A DNA stretch of 64,000 nt from Piscinibacter gummiphilus (GCF_002116905.1 NZ_CP015118.1:868001-932000), one strand, 5' to 3'. Positions 6,756 to 16,875 are shown, numbered from the stretch's first letter. Numbers and translations are program-made. The notes: generated from the letters alone by a model not told the origin.

Positions 6756-8747
6756 TCAGGGCAAGTAGGTCTCGGAGGCGTCCACTTCGCCTGAACCGGA
6801 AAAGCCACCCACGGTGAGCACACGGCCGTCGTTCAGCAACACCGCCGACGCGGCCCTGCGACCCGTCGCCATCGGGCTCGCCGTCGTCCAGACATCGAAA
6901 TCGGGATGGAAGACCTCGGCCGTGTTCAGGTTGCCGCCTCCGGCCAGCAGCACACGGCCATCGGCCAAGGTGGTGAGCGTGGGCAGGGCGCGGGTGGCGG
7001 CGAAGGTGCTTGTGGTCCACGTCGAGGTGGCCGGTTGGAATCGCAACGCGGTGGTACTGCCATCCGCCAGCGTCAGCACGCTGCCGTCGGCCAGCATGAC
7101 CGAGCGGAAGAGGTTGCCCTGGATGCCGATCGGCATCGACGTCGTGGACGTGCCGTCGACTGAGAATACTTCGGCGGTGGTCACGAAGCCATTGCGGTTG
7201 ACGCCGCCGATCACCAGCACGGCGTTGCCGCCAGGCAGCAATTCCATCGCGTGCTGGCTTCGGGGGGTTGTCAATGGCGTCGCCGCGGTCGTCCAGGTGC
7301 CGACGGCGGGATCGTACAGTTCCGCGGTCTGCGAGAAGTTCAGCGTGGGCTGCGAAGTATGGCCGCCCACGATCAGGACCTTGCCGTTGGGCAGCCGCGC
7401 TGCGGAATGCCATTCGCGCGGCTCCGCGATGCTGCCCGTTGCCGTCCAGGTGTTGGCGACAGGATCGAAGATTTCCGTCAGCAGCACGCCGTTGCGCGCC
7501 GTGTCGCTGCCGCCGGCCACCAGCACCCTGCCGTCCAGGAGCAGTGTGGCCGTGTGGCCATTGCGCGCGGCCAGCATCGAAGCGGTCGGAGCCCAGGTGC
7601 CCGTCGCCGGATCGTAGAGTGCGGCCGAGCTGGTGACGCCTCCCGCCGTGTAGCCGCCCGTGGCGAGCACCTTGCCGTCGTTCAGGCGCGTCAGCGCGAA
7701 ATAGTGCCTGGCGGGCGCGATGGTGGTGGCGGGGGCCCAGCTGCCGCGCGCGGTGGTGGCGATCTGCACCTGCGCCTGCACCGAGCCCGCAGCGTTGACG
7801 GCAGTGACGGTGTAGGCCGCCAGCGACTGCGGCGCTGCCGGCGTGCCGGTGATGGCGCCGGTCTGCGCGTTGAGGCTCAGGCCCGCCGGCAACGCCGGCG
7901 CCACCGTGAAGGTGGTGACCGGTCCGCCAGTCGTCTGCGCGGCGTTGGGAACGATGGCTTCCGTTGCGACATACAGCACCTTGGGTGCGCTGTAGACGAG
8001 ACTGGCCGGCGCGACCAGCGCCGCCTTGACCGTGATGTGCAATGCGACGTCGGTCGAGCCCGCGGCGTTGGTGCCGGTGACCGTATGGGAAGTCTGTGCG
8101 GTCACGGCGGTCGGTGTGCCGCTGACAACCCCGGTTTGCGCGTCGAGCGACAGCCCTGCGGGCAGGGTCGGCGCAATGGTGTAGGTGGCAATCGGGCCGC
8201 CGCTGCTGGCGGGCGCATTCGGGGCGATGGCTTCGCCCACGGTGTAGACCACGGCGGTTTCGCGGTAGGTCAGCCCGGCCGGCATCGCGGGCGTCTGTCG
8301 CACTTCGATGTCCACGCGGGCCGTGGTGCTGCCCGCGGCGTTCTCGGCCGTGACCACGTAGGCGGCTTGTGCGGCGACGGCGCTCGGCGTGCCGCTGATG
8401 AGGCCCGTGAGGGAATCGAGAACGAGGCCGGCCGGCAGCGGCGGCGCGATGCCGTAGCGCGCGACGGCCCCGCCGCTGGCGTTGGGCTGGTTCGGCACGA
8501 TGGATTGGCCGACCTCGTAGACGGCGGAAGTCATCGCGTAGGTCAGACCTGCAGGCGGCGTGAGTTGCGCGGGCGGATCGCCGGGCTGGCCGGAACCCGG
8601 GTCGGCGGCGCCGTCGGAATCGTCCCAGCCGCATGCAGACAGTGCGGTCATGCAGCAGCCCAGCAGCAAGGCCAGCAGCCAGTGGCGAAAGGGTTGGCCT
8701 TGTGCTCGTGCAGCGTTCAGCAAGCCGGAGGCGATCGAAGAGTTCAT
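6756..8747 (-). CDS. Lipoprotein with three Ig-like (He_PIG) repeats and a kelch propeller
   Basis: A 663-residue exported protein. The signal region HWLLALLLG ends in a lipobox (LSAC, Cys39). Residues about 55-320 hold three tandem units of roughly 85 residues, each with GLTY, the P-x-LPAGL-x-LD turn, G-x-ISGTP and a closing V-T-A-x-NAAGS: the 'putative Ig' fold common in bacterial surface proteins. From about 325 to the end come repeated kelch-type blades (VLATGGY, VLVAGGS, VLIVGGH, VLLAGGG, VLTVGGF) with D-P-x-x-x-TW linkers, expected to close a propeller. Likely surface-displayed and involved in binding or adhesion. It stands alone, and no Shine-Dalgarno is obvious before the ATG. Confidence 0.82.
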   Translation of the reverse strand: MNSSIASGLLNAARAQGQPFRHWLLALLLGCCMTALSACGWDDSDGAADPGSGQPGDPPAQLTPPAGLTYAMTSAVYEVGQSIVPNQPNASGGAVARYGIAPPLPAGLVLDSLTGLISGTPSAVAAQAAYVVTAENAAGSTTARVDIEVRQTPAMPAGLTYRETAVVYTVGEAIAPNAPASSGGPIATYTIAPTLPAGLSLDAQTGVVSGTPTAVTAQTSHTVTGTNAAGSTDVALHITVKAALVAPASLVYSAPKVLYVATEAIVPNAAQTTGGPVTTFTVAPALPAGLSLNAQTGAITGTPAAPQSLAAYTVTAVNAAGSVQAQVQIATTARGSWAPATTIAPARHYFALTRLNDGKVLATGGYTAGGVTSSAALYDPATGTWAPTASMLAARNGHTATLLLDGRVLVAGGSDTARNGVLLTEIFDPVANTWTATGSIAEPREWHSAARLPNGKVLIVGGHTSQPTLNFSQTAELYDPAVGTWTTAATPLTTPRSQHAMELLPGGNAVLVIGGVNRNGFVTTAEVFSVDGTSTTSMPIGIQGNLFRSVMLADGSVLTLADGSTTALRFQPATSTWTTSTFAATRALPTLTTLADGRVLLAGGGNLNTAEVFHPDFDVWTTASPMATGRRAASAVLLNDGRVLTVGGFSGSGEVDASETYLP

Positions 8748-9062
8748 ATTGGATGTAGACCAGGAGCGAGGTTGTTCTCGGACTGGCACACCATCGCCGC
8801 GACCCCGCACGGGCAGCACGCATTGCCACTCCGCGCGGATTGCCGCCCTTGCCCGATGTGACCGGCCGAGGGGAGGGGAGGCCCGCTGAGTTCCTCAAAA
8901 ATTCTAATGCTCGGCTTCGGGTAGCCACGCCGCTCGCACCGAGAAGTATTCGGCAGTCGGACACGTTCAGTGTCGTCCAGGGAGGGCCCTTCTGGGTCGA
9001 ACCTTTCGCAACCATGGCGCCCGCCTTTCGGCCCCCCGGAACGCCCCCGGGTCCACCCTCGG
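8748..9062. other. Non-coding interval, no gene seen
   Basis: About 315 bases between the kelch lipoprotein and the tetR promoter. Both flanking genes read outward, so promoters for both are expected here. I see no convincing coding frame, RNA gene or repeat. Confidence 0.6.
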
Positions 9063-9097
9063 TTGACGTTTCAAGACGACTGGTCATATTATTCCAG
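9063..9097 (+). promoter_or_regulatory. tetR promoter with overlapping operator
   Basis: TTGACG (9063-9068) and TATTAT (9087-9092), 18 bases apart, make a strong sigma-70 type promoter. The expected start point falls at or next to the ATG at 9100, so the message would be leaderless. An inverted repeat CTGG-N10-CCAG (9080-9097) straddles the -10 box, placed for autorepression by the TetR protein. Confidence 0.65.
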
Positions 9098-9099
9098 CC

Positions 9100-9714
9100 A
9101 TGCCCCGCACCGCCGACCCCACCGACATCCCCGAGCGCCTGCTCGCCGCCGGGCTCGACCTGTTCCTGAACCAGGGTTACAACGCCACCGGCATCCAGCA
9201 GCTGACCGACCACGCGCGGGTACCGAAGGGCTCGTTCTACAACCACTTTGCCAGCAAGGAAGCCTTCGCGGCCGGGGTGGTGCAGCGGTACGCCGAGCTG
9301 ATGCAGGCGTCGTGGGAACGCATGATGGGCGACGCCCCGGCCGACCCCATGGCGGCCATCCGCCACGTCTTCGCGAAGATGTTGCGGTACCACGACCGCC
9401 TCGCCGAGTCGCCCGCGGGCTGCCTGATCGGGAACTTCGCCGCCGAGATCGCCGTGTCCAGCGAACCGTGTCGCCAGAACCTGCTGGCCGCGCAGCTCGC
9501 GTGGCGGCAGCGGCTCGCCGGCCTGATCGCCGCCGGCCAGTCCGCCGGCCAGATCCGCAACGACCTCGATCCCATCGAACTCTCCGCGCTCACCTGGAGC
9601 GTGTGGGAGGGCGCCCTTCTCCGCATGAAGGTCGAACGTTCCGTGCAACCCCTGCGCGACAGCGTCGCCCTCGTGCTCGACCGAATCTACCCACCCACGA
9701 CATCCCGCCCATGA
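9100..9714 (+). CDS. TetR/AcrR-family transcriptional regulator
   Basis: A 204-residue repressor. The N-terminal helix-turn-helix is clear: ATGIQQLTDHARVPKGSFYN with F-x-SKEAF following. The C-terminal half is the all-helical ligand pocket, with Cys in SPAGCLIGN that could sense electrophiles, as NemR does. Its stop overlaps the start of an old yellow enzyme (ATGA), which in NemR-like systems is the repressor's target. The promoter gives an apparently leaderless transcript with an operator over the -10 box. Role inferred: derepression by reactive electrophiles or quinones. Confidence 0.9.
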   Translation: MPRTADPTDIPERLLAAGLDLFLNQGYNATGIQQLTDHARVPKGSFYNHFASKEAFAAGVVQRYAELMQASWERMMGDAPADPMAAIRHVFAKMLRYHDRLAESPAGCLIGNFAAEIAVSSEPCRQNLLAAQLAWRQRLAGLIAAGQSAGQIRNDLDPIELSALTWSVWEGALLRMKVERSVQPLRDSVALVLDRIYPPTTSRP

Positions 9715-10820
9715 ACGCCAAGACCGACTCCTTCCTGACCGACGCACTGTTCCAGCCCCTGCAGCTGGGCCGCATCCAGCTCGCCAACCGCATGGCCATG
9801 GCGCCGCTGACGCGCAACCGCGCGGCCGATGGCAACCTGCCCGCGGACATGGCCACCGACTACTACAGCCAGCGGGCCAGCGTGGGCCTGATCATCGCGG
9901 AGGCCACCCAGGTGTCCGAGACGGCGCAGGGCTACAACGCCACGCCGGGCGTGCACACGCCGGAGCAGATCGCCGGCTGGAAGAAGGTCACCGACGCCGT
10001 GCACGCCAAGGGCGGCCGCATCTTCTTGCAGCTGTGGCACACCGGCCGCATCTCGCACACGCACTTCCAGCCCGGCAACCAGTCGCCGGTCGCGCCGTCG
10101 GCCCTCGTCGCCAAGGCCAAGACCTTCATCGTGGGCCAGGGCCACGTCGAGACCTCGGTGCCGCGTGCGCTGGCCACCGAGGAGATCGCCGGTGTGGTGA
10201 ACGACTTCCGCACGGCCGCGGCCAACGCCATCGAGGCCGGCTTCGACGGGGTCGAGATCCACGGCGCCCACGGCTACCTCGTGGACGCCTTCCTGCGCGA
10301 CGGCTCCAACCACCGCACCGACCCGTACGGCGGCAGCATCGAGAACCGTGCCCGCTTCCTGCTCGAAGTGATGGCCGCCGTGGTGGCCGAGATCGGCGCC
10401 GACCGCACGGCGATCCGCCTGTCGCCGGTCTCGCCCGTCAACGATTCGTCGGAGAGCAACCCGCAGCCGTTGTTCGAGCACGTGGTGCGCGAGCTGGAGA
10501 AGCTGCACCCGGTCTACATCCACGTCGTCGAGGGCTACACCGGCGGCCCGCGCGACAACGCCCCGTTCGACTACGAGGCGGTGCGCCGCCTGTACTCGGG
10601 CGTCTGGATGGTCAACAACGGCTACACGAAGGAGATGGCGGTGGAGGCCATCGCCAGCGGCCGCGCCGACCTGGTGTCGTTCGGCCGCCCGATGATCACC
10701 ACGCCCGACCTGCCGCGCCGCTTCAAGGAGAACAAGCCGCTGAACGAGCCCTTCGCCGATGCGCCGCTGTACGGCGGCCGCGGCCCGCACGGCTACGTCG
10801 ACTACCCGTCGCTGGCCTGA
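9711..10820 (+). CDS. nemA: Old yellow enzyme, NADH:flavin oxidoreductase (NemA-like)
   Basis: A 369-residue FMN-dependent ene-reductase that reduces activated C=C bonds, N-ethylmaleimide, nitro compounds or quinones. Barrel landmarks are MAPLTRNRA at the start, the substrate-binding HGAHGYL histidine pair, FLRDGSNHRTDPYGGS and the phosphate-binding FGRPMI near the end. Tyr in HGAHGY-type enzymes and the conserved LQLWHTGR complete the classical OYE pattern. Cotranscribed with the overlapping tetR gene and followed four bases later by an SDR. Most likely an inducible detoxification enzyme. Confidence 0.9.
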   Translation: MNAKTDSFLTDALFQPLQLGRIQLANRMAMAPLTRNRAADGNLPADMATDYYSQRASVGLIIAEATQVSETAQGYNATPGVHTPEQIAGWKKVTDAVHAKGGRIFLQLWHTGRISHTHFQPGNQSPVAPSALVAKAKTFIVGQGHVETSVPRALATEEIAGVVNDFRTAAANAIEAGFDGVEIHGAHGYLVDAFLRDGSNHRTDPYGGSIENRARFLLEVMAAVVAEIGADRTAIRLSPVSPVNDSSESNPQPLFEHVVRELEKLHPVYIHVVEGYTGGPRDNAPFDYEAVRRLYSGVWMVNNGYTKEMAVEAIASGRADLVSFGRPMITTPDLPRRFKENKPLNEPFADAPLYGGRGPHGYVDYPSLA

Positions 10821-10824
10821 CCCG

Positions 10825-11589
10825 ATGAGCCGCAAGCTCGAAGGGAAGATCGCGCTGGTGACCGGCGGCGCCGGCGGCATCGGCCGCGCCACCGCGCTCG
10901 CCTACATGCGCGAGGGCGCCAAGGTGGCTGTGGCCGACCTCGACGGCGCTGCCGCGCGCGACGTCGCCGACGAGATCGTTGCTGCCGGCGGCGAGGCCCT
11001 CGGCCTGGCCGCGGACGTGTCGCTCAGCGAGGACGTCGAGGCCATGGTGGCGCAGGTGGTGGCCCGGTTCGGTCGCCTCGACATCGCATTCAACAACGCG
11101 GGCATCGAGGTGGAGCACGAACCGCTGCACAAGACCGACGAGGCCATGTTCGACCACCTGATGAACGTCAACGTGAAGGGCGTGTGGCTCTGCATGAAAC
11201 ACGAGATCACGCAGATGCTCAGGCAGGGCCACGGCGGCGCCATCGTCAACACGGCCTCGGTGGGCGGACTGATCGGCGCGCCGCGGCAGCCCATCTACGG
11301 CGCCACCAAACACGCGGTGGTGGGCATGACGAAGTCGGCGGGGCTCGAGTACGGCCGCAAGGGCATCCGCGTCAACGCGGTGTGCCCCGGCATCATCCGC
11401 ACCGAGATGACCGAACGTGCCATCGCGCGCGAGCCGCGGCGGCAGCAGTACATCGACCAGGCGCACCCCATCGGGCGGCTGGGCGAAGCGGACGAGATCG
11501 CCCGCGCGGTGGTGTTCCTCAGCTCGGACGACGCGGCCTTCGTGCTGGGGCATCCGCTCGCGGTGGACGGCGGCTACACGGCGCGCTGA
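10825..11589 (+). CDS. SDR-family oxidoreductase
   Basis: A 254-residue classical short-chain dehydrogenase. The cofactor motif is TGGAGGIG, NNAG closes the Rossmann part, and the catalytic Ser-Tyr-Lys is NTAS...YGATK. The acidic residue after strand 2 (ADLDG) favours NAD(H). VDGGYTAR is the usual SDR C terminus. It follows the old yellow enzyme by four bases and so is the third gene of the tetR operon. The last 16 bases overlap the convergent ligD gene. Substrate unknown. Confidence 0.9.
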   Translation: MSRKLEGKIALVTGGAGGIGRATALAYMREGAKVAVADLDGAAARDVADEIVAAGGEALGLAADVSLSEDVEAMVAQVVARFGRLDIAFNNAGIEVEHEPLHKTDEAMFDHLMNVNVKGVWLCMKHEITQMLRQGHGGAIVNTASVGGLIGAPRQPIYGATKHAVVGMTKSAGLEYGRKGIRVNAVCPGIIRTEMTERAIAREPRRQQYIDQAHPIGRLGEADEIARAVVFLSSDDAAFVLGHPLAVDGGYTAR

Positions 11590-14048
11590 GCCTTCTCGAG
11601 CTTCCTGATGGCGGCTGCGAGCGCCTGTTTCGTTCCGGCGTAGTCGGCCCACGGGTCGACCTTGCGGAACGACAGGTGGTCGAGCGTGTTCGCCACGGTC
11701 CACTGGCTGCCGCTTTTCACGTCGGGCAGTTCGTCCCACGAGATCGGCATCGACACCCCCAGCCCCGGCCGTGCGCGGGCGCTGAACGCCGCTGCGGTGG
11801 TGGCGCCGTGGCCGTTGCGCAGGTAGTCGATGAAGATCTTGCCCACGCGGTTGGCGGGGCCGCTCTTCACGACGAAGCGCTCGGGGATGTGGTGGGCCAT
11901 GTGGGCCACCACGTCGCGCGAGAACGCCTTGACGGTGTCCCAGTCGAGCCGGGGCGCGATGGGCACCACGACGTGCAGGCCCTTGCCGCCGCTGGTCTTG
12001 AGCCACGACACGAGGCCCAGTTCGGTCAGCAGCGCGCGCGTGAGGATCGCGGCCTCCTGCACCATCGCCCACCCGACACCTTCGCCGGGGTCCACGTCGA
12101 ACACGATGCGGTCGGGTTTGCCGATGTGGCGCGACATCGTGTTCCAGGTGTGGAACTCCACGGTGTTCATCTGCGCGGACGCGGCCAGCGCCTTCGCCGT
12201 GTTCACCTCCATCAGCGGCTCGTGGCCTTCCCACCGCGACACCGGCAGCTCCTTGATGCCGTCGATGTGCACCTTGCCCAGGTGCTTCTGGAAGAACAGC
12301 TCGCCGCCCACGCCCTCGGGGCCGCGCACCAGCGACACCGGCCGACCCTTCAGGTGCGGCAGCAGGTGTGGCGCGATGGCCTCGTAGAAGCGCACGAGGT
12401 CGAGCTTGGTGGTGCCGGTGCTCGGGTCGATGACCCGTTCGGGGTTCGACACCTTGACGGAGGACTTGACGATGGCTGGTGCATCCACGGCCTTCTCCCG
12501 CGTGATCTGGTGCACCGGCTTGTCGGTGCGCAGGCTGATGAAGACGGCGTGGCGGATCTGCTGGTCCGGGGTCCACTCGCCGAAGTTCACCTCGGCGATG
12601 CGGGTGGGTTTCACCCAACGGTCCACGGCGCCGGGGCGGCGTGACCAGCGGCTGCGTTTGGCGGGGCCGCCGGATTCGAACGGGGCCTTCGAGGCCTCGA
12701 TCGCGGTCAGTTCCTTCCACAACGCACGCGACGTGTCGGTGTCCCAGCCCGTGCCCACGCTGCCCACGGGCTTGAGGGTTCCCGACGCGTCGTGCACGGC
12801 CAGCAGCAGGCTGCCGATCTCGCCGTCGACGTTCTTGCGCGCGGTGAACCCCACGATCACGAACTCCTGCCGCTGCTGGCACTTGAGCTTGAGCCAGCTG
12901 GTGCTGCGGCGCGACTCGTAGGGCGCGTCGGTGCGCTTGGCGATCACGCCTTCGAGCTTCATCGCGCAGGCGGACGCGAGGATGCTGTGGGGGTCGGCAT
13001 CGATGTCGGGGCTGAAGCGCACACGGTCGGTGCCGCGTTCGTCGAGCACGGCCTTCAGTGCGGCACGCCGCGCCGAGAGCGGCTCCTCGCGCAGGTCGCG
13101 GCCTTCCAGGAACGGGGCGTCGAACAGGAAGTAGACGATGCGCCCGGTGCGCTGGCGGTCGAACGCGTTCTGGAGCGCGTTGAAGTCGGGCACGCCGTTG
13201 TCGTTGAGCACCACCAGCTCGCCGTCGAGCCAGCCGCTCTTCACGCCGAGTTCGCGCAGCGCGGCCGACAGCTCGGGCAGCCGCGCGGTCCAGTCGTGGC
13301 CGCCACGAGTCACGAGCTTCGGCACCCCGCGCTCGAAACGGGTCATCACGCGGTAGCCGTCGTACTTCAGTTCGTACGACCAGGTGCCGGACGACGGCAC
13401 GCCGGTGGCGAGCGTGGCCAGTTGCGGAGACATCGTCTCGGGCAGGGGGGCGCGCTTCGGCGCCTTCTTGCGAGCGGTGGACGCGGGCGGCTTCGACGTC
13501 ATGACGCTGTCGGGCTTCGCGATCACCACGTCGTAGTCGGCGTGCGGGCGCGCGTGTTCGTCGCGCTTCTTGAAAAGCAGCCAGGTTTCCTTGCTTTCGT
13601 CGGGCCGTTTCAGCCGCACCAGTTCCCACACGCCTTCGAGCTTCTCGCCCTGCAGTTCGAACGACAGCTTGCCGGCCGCAAGGCTCGCGCGCGGGTCGCC
13701 GTGCGGAGTCCACGTGCCGCGGTCCCACACGATCACGTGGCCCGCGCCGTACTGGCCGGGCGGGATCGTGCCCTCGAAGTCGGCGTACGACATCGGGTGG
13801 TCCTCGGTGCGGACCGCCATGCGCTTGTCCGCGGGGTCGTACGACGGGCCCTTCGGCACCGCCCACGACAGCAGCACGCCGTCGAGTTCGAGGCGGAAGT
13901 CGTAGTGCAGGCGGGTGGCGTCGTGTTTCTGGACCACGAACGACAGCGCCTTGCCGGCCTTGGCCCGCACGCCGCGCGGTTCGGGCGTTTTCGAGAAGTC
14001 GCGCTTGGCCCAGTAGCGGCCGAGCGGGTCGGTGTGCGTGGCCGGCAT
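11574..14048 (-). CDS. ligD: Multifunctional DNA ligase D (NHEJ)
   Basis: An 824-residue ATP-dependent repair ligase that partners Ku in non-homologous end joining. Domains in order: 3'-phosphoesterase (about 10-190; HYDFRLELDG and HPMSYADFEG), ligase (about 215-520; adenylated lysine in ELKYDGYR, then DGELVVL and EGVIAKR), and primase-like polymerase (about 540-820; FFQKH, acidic pair in VFDVDPGEG, and TSGGKGLHV). The PE-Lig-Pol order is the Pseudomonas-type arrangement. It lies six bases after ku on the same strand, forming a two-gene operon. Its 3' end overlaps the convergent SDR by 16 bases. Confidence 0.96.
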   Translation of the reverse strand: MPATHTDPLGRYWAKRDFSKTPEPRGVRAKAGKALSFVVQKHDATRLHYDFRLELDGVLLSWAVPKGPSYDPADKRMAVRTEDHPMSYADFEGTIPPGQYGAGHVIVWDRGTWTPHGDPRASLAAGKLSFELQGEKLEGVWELVRLKRPDESKETWLLFKKRDEHARPHADYDVVIAKPDSVMTSKPPASTARKKAPKRAPLPETMSPQLATLATGVPSSGTWSYELKYDGYRVMTRFERGVPKLVTRGGHDWTARLPELSAALRELGVKSGWLDGELVVLNDNGVPDFNALQNAFDRQRTGRIVYFLFDAPFLEGRDLREEPLSARRAALKAVLDERGTDRVRFSPDIDADPHSILASACAMKLEGVIAKRTDAPYESRRSTSWLKLKCQQRQEFVIVGFTARKNVDGEIGSLLLAVHDASGTLKPVGSVGTGWDTDTSRALWKELTAIEASKAPFESGGPAKRSRWSRRPGAVDRWVKPTRIAEVNFGEWTPDQQIRHAVFISLRTDKPVHQITREKAVDAPAIVKSSVKVSNPERVIDPSTGTTKLDLVRFYEAIAPHLLPHLKGRPVSLVRGPEGVGGELFFQKHLGKVHIDGIKELPVSRWEGHEPLMEVNTAKALAASAQMNTVEFHTWNTMSRHIGKPDRIVFDVDPGEGVGWAMVQEAAILTRALLTELGLVSWLKTSGGKGLHVVVPIAPRLDWDTVKAFSRDVVAHMAHHIPERFVVKSGPANRVGKIFIDYLRNGHGATTAAAFSARARPGLGVSMPISWDELPDVKSGSQWTVANTLDHLSFRKVDPWADYAGTKQALAAAIRKLEKAQRAV

Positions 14049-14054
14049 CGGCGG

Positions 14055-14945
14055 TCAGGCCCGCTTGCGGGCCGCGGTCGTCTTTTTCGCGGGGGCCTTC
14101 CTCGCCGCGGGTTTCGCGGCCTTGGCGGCCGGCTCGTTCGCCGCGGCGCCGCGCCGTCCGCCCAGGCTCTGCTTGAGCAGCGCGGTGAGGTCGACCACGT
14201 TGGTGGACGCGGCGGGGCCGGCCTCCTCGAGCGGCGTCACCTTCTCGGTCTTGCCGGCCTTCACCCGCTGAGCGATCAGCGCGTGCACCGCTTCGGCGAA
14301 GTGGTCCTCGTAGCGGTCGGCCTGCCAGGTGTCGGTCATGTCGGCCACCAGTTGCGCGGCCATCTTGAGTTCGCTGTCCTTCAGGTGCGCGGCCGATTTG
14401 CCGGCGGCGGGCAGCTTCAGGTCCTCGATGTCGCGGATGTCCTTGGCCCACCGCAGCGTGTTGAGCATCAGCGCGGGGCCCGCCGGGATCAGCGCGGCGA
14501 GGTGTTCCTTGGTGTGCATGACGACCCGCGCGATGCCGACCACGCCCTGCGCCAGCATCGCCTCGCGCAGCAGCGCGTAGACCTTCTCGCCCTTGGCGAG
14601 CGGCTCCAGGTAGTAGGGACGTTCCAGGTGCACGAACGGGATCTCGGTGGCCTGCACGAAGGTCTCGATCTCGATGGTCTGCATCGTCTTCGGGTACGCG
14701 GCCTTGATCTCGTCGTCGCTCAGGATCACGTAGTCGCCGTCGGGCTGCTTCACGCCCTTGACGATGTTCGCCTTGTCGATCTCCTTGCCGGTGCGCTTGT
14801 TCACGCGCTTGTAGCCGACGGGGTCCATCGAGCGCTTGTCGAGCCAGTCGAAGTCGATGCCGGATTCGGTCGACGCGGGGTACAGCGCCACCGGCACGTG
14901 CACGAGCCCGAAGCTGATGGCCCCTTTCCAGATGACTCTCGGCAT
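14055..14945 (-). CDS. ku: Ku homodimeric DNA end-binding protein
   Basis: A 296-residue bacterial Ku that rings broken DNA ends and recruits LigD. PRVIWKGAISFGLVHVPV is the typical first strand set. The core includes GYKRVNKRTGKEI and FVHLERPYYLEP. The C-terminal tail after about residue 260 is a low-complexity Ala/Lys/Arg extension, seen in many proteobacterial Ku proteins and thought to modulate DNA threading. Start chosen at the ATG following GGGAGAA; an in-frame ATG ten codons upstream is less consistent with the family. First gene of the ku-ligD operon. Confidence 0.96.
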   Translation of the reverse strand: MPRVIWKGAISFGLVHVPVALYPASTESGIDFDWLDKRSMDPVGYKRVNKRTGKEIDKANIVKGVKQPDGDYVILSDDEIKAAYPKTMQTIEIETFVQATEIPFVHLERPYYLEPLAKGEKVYALLREAMLAQGVVGIARVVMHTKEHLAALIPAGPALMLNTLRWAKDIRDIEDLKLPAAGKSAAHLKDSELKMAAQLVADMTDTWQADRYEDHFAEAVHALIAQRVKAGKTEKVTPLEEAGPAASTNVVDLTALLKQSLGGRRGAAANEPAAKAAKPAARKAPAKKTTAARKRA

Positions 14946-15025
14946 GACCGTTCTCCCAAGCGTGCGGGGGACCATCGTGCGACTGCACGATGGCGCCGGA
15001 CGTAGGACGTTTCAGCGATCCGCTG

Positions 15026-15784
<759 letters not shown>

Positions 15785-15860
15785 GGCGCTTCCTCTGACG
15801 GTGGTCGATCCATCGAGGATGCGGCCGTCGCCGGGTCGCGCGTGTAGGACCGGGCCGCGC

Positions 15861-16388
15861 CTACTTCTCGGCCACGGCCTTCAGGTTCGCGAGACCGCGC
15901 TCGAAGTCCTTGCCGACGAGGCTGTCCATGCTGGCGAAGAGGCTCATCACCTTGCCGATGAACAAGTTCGGGCCGGACATGGCCCAGGTGACCGTGGTGG
16001 CGTCGCCCCGCGGCACCAGCACGAACTCGGCGGTGTTGTGGGCCTCGAAGGGCGCGAGGAAGTCCAGCTTGATCACCACGCGCGACGGCAGCGTGGCCTC
16101 GGTGATCTCCATCTGGCCCTTGCCCACCTCCTTGTTGCCCTCCCAGCCGTAGAGCGCACCCTTGCCCTTCGGCGCGCCCCCGTGCTGGCGCTTCATCGCG
16201 GGATCCAGGCGCTCCCAGGGCGACCATTGCTGCCACTGGTGGAAGTCTTCGATCAGCGCATACACCTTCTCGGGCGGCGCCTTGATGGTGGTGGACCGCT
16301 CGACGCGGAAGGTGTCCGGCCGCGTGGCCGCGAGCGCGAGCACCGCGGCGATGACCACCACCACCGCGATGCCGATGTACTTGAACAT
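15861..16388 (-). CDS. Membrane-anchored SRPBCC (START-like) domain protein
   Basis: A 175-residue protein with one N-terminal membrane helix (KYIGIAVVVVIAAVLALAA) and a START/polyketide-cyclase-like domain. That domain opens with RVERSTTIKAPPEKVYALI and carries the W-x-x-W-SPWE motif of this lipid-binding subgroup. Such proteins hold hydrophobic ligands in a helix-grip pocket. GGAGG five bases before the ATG supports the start; a longer upstream frame lacks family similarity. Neighbours are other small stress-type proteins on the same strand. Function unknown. Confidence 0.85.
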   Translation of the reverse strand: MFKYIGIAVVVVIAAVLALAATRPDTFRVERSTTIKAPPEKVYALIEDFHQWQQWSPWERLDPAMKRQHGGAPKGKGALYGWEGNKEVGKGQMEITEATLPSRVVIKLDFLAPFEAHNTAEFVLVPRGDATTVTWAMSGPNLFIGKVMSLFASMDSLVGKDFERGLANLKAVAEK

Positions 16389-16476
16389 GCCGTCCTCCGT
16401 CCCTGGTCGGGTTGTTGTGGGGCGGATGCTACTGGGTGGCGGCGGGTTTCGGCAACTGCCGGGACCCGGCGCGGGG

Positions 16477-16875
16477 TCAGGCCGGCGTGGGGGCCATGTG
16501 GAGCACGCCCCACCCGTGCCCGTCCGGGTCGACGAAGCTGTGCGAGTACATGAAGCCCAGGTCCTCGGGCTCGTCATAGGTCGTTCCCCCGGCGGCCAGC
16601 GCCCGCGCGACGAGGTCGTCGACCCGCTCGCGGGTGTCGCAGGCGAGCGAGATCAGCACCTCGACGGCCCTGGACGTGTCGCACACCTCCTTCGGCGTGA
16701 AGTCGCGGAACCGGGCGTGGGACAGCAGCATCACGCGGATCGTGTCGTTGACGACGATGCACCCGCCGCCGTCGCCGGCGAACCGCGGGTCGGCGGAAAA
16801 TCCGAGGGCCGAGAAGAACGCCATCGACCTCGGCAGGTCGGCGACGGGGAGGTTGAAGAAGAGCTGCTGGATCAT
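16477..16875 (-). CDS. VOC-family protein
   Basis: A 132-residue glyoxalase-fold protein. It opens with QQLFFNLPVADLPRSMAFF and ends in SFVDPDGHGWGVLHM, the pattern of the 'extradiol dioxygenase-like' group often annotated as lactoylglutathione lyase. Its ATG overlaps the stop of the upstream PhnB-like gene by four bases, so the two are translationally coupled. Both are probably of regulatory or detoxifying use; no substrate can be assigned. Confidence 0.86.
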   Translation of the reverse strand: MIQQLFFNLPVADLPRSMAFFSALGFSADPRFAGDGGGCIVVNDTIRVMLLSHARFRDFTPKEVCDTSRAVEVLISLACDTRERVDDLVARALAAGGTTYDEPEDLGFMYSHSFVDPDGHGWGVLHMAPTPA

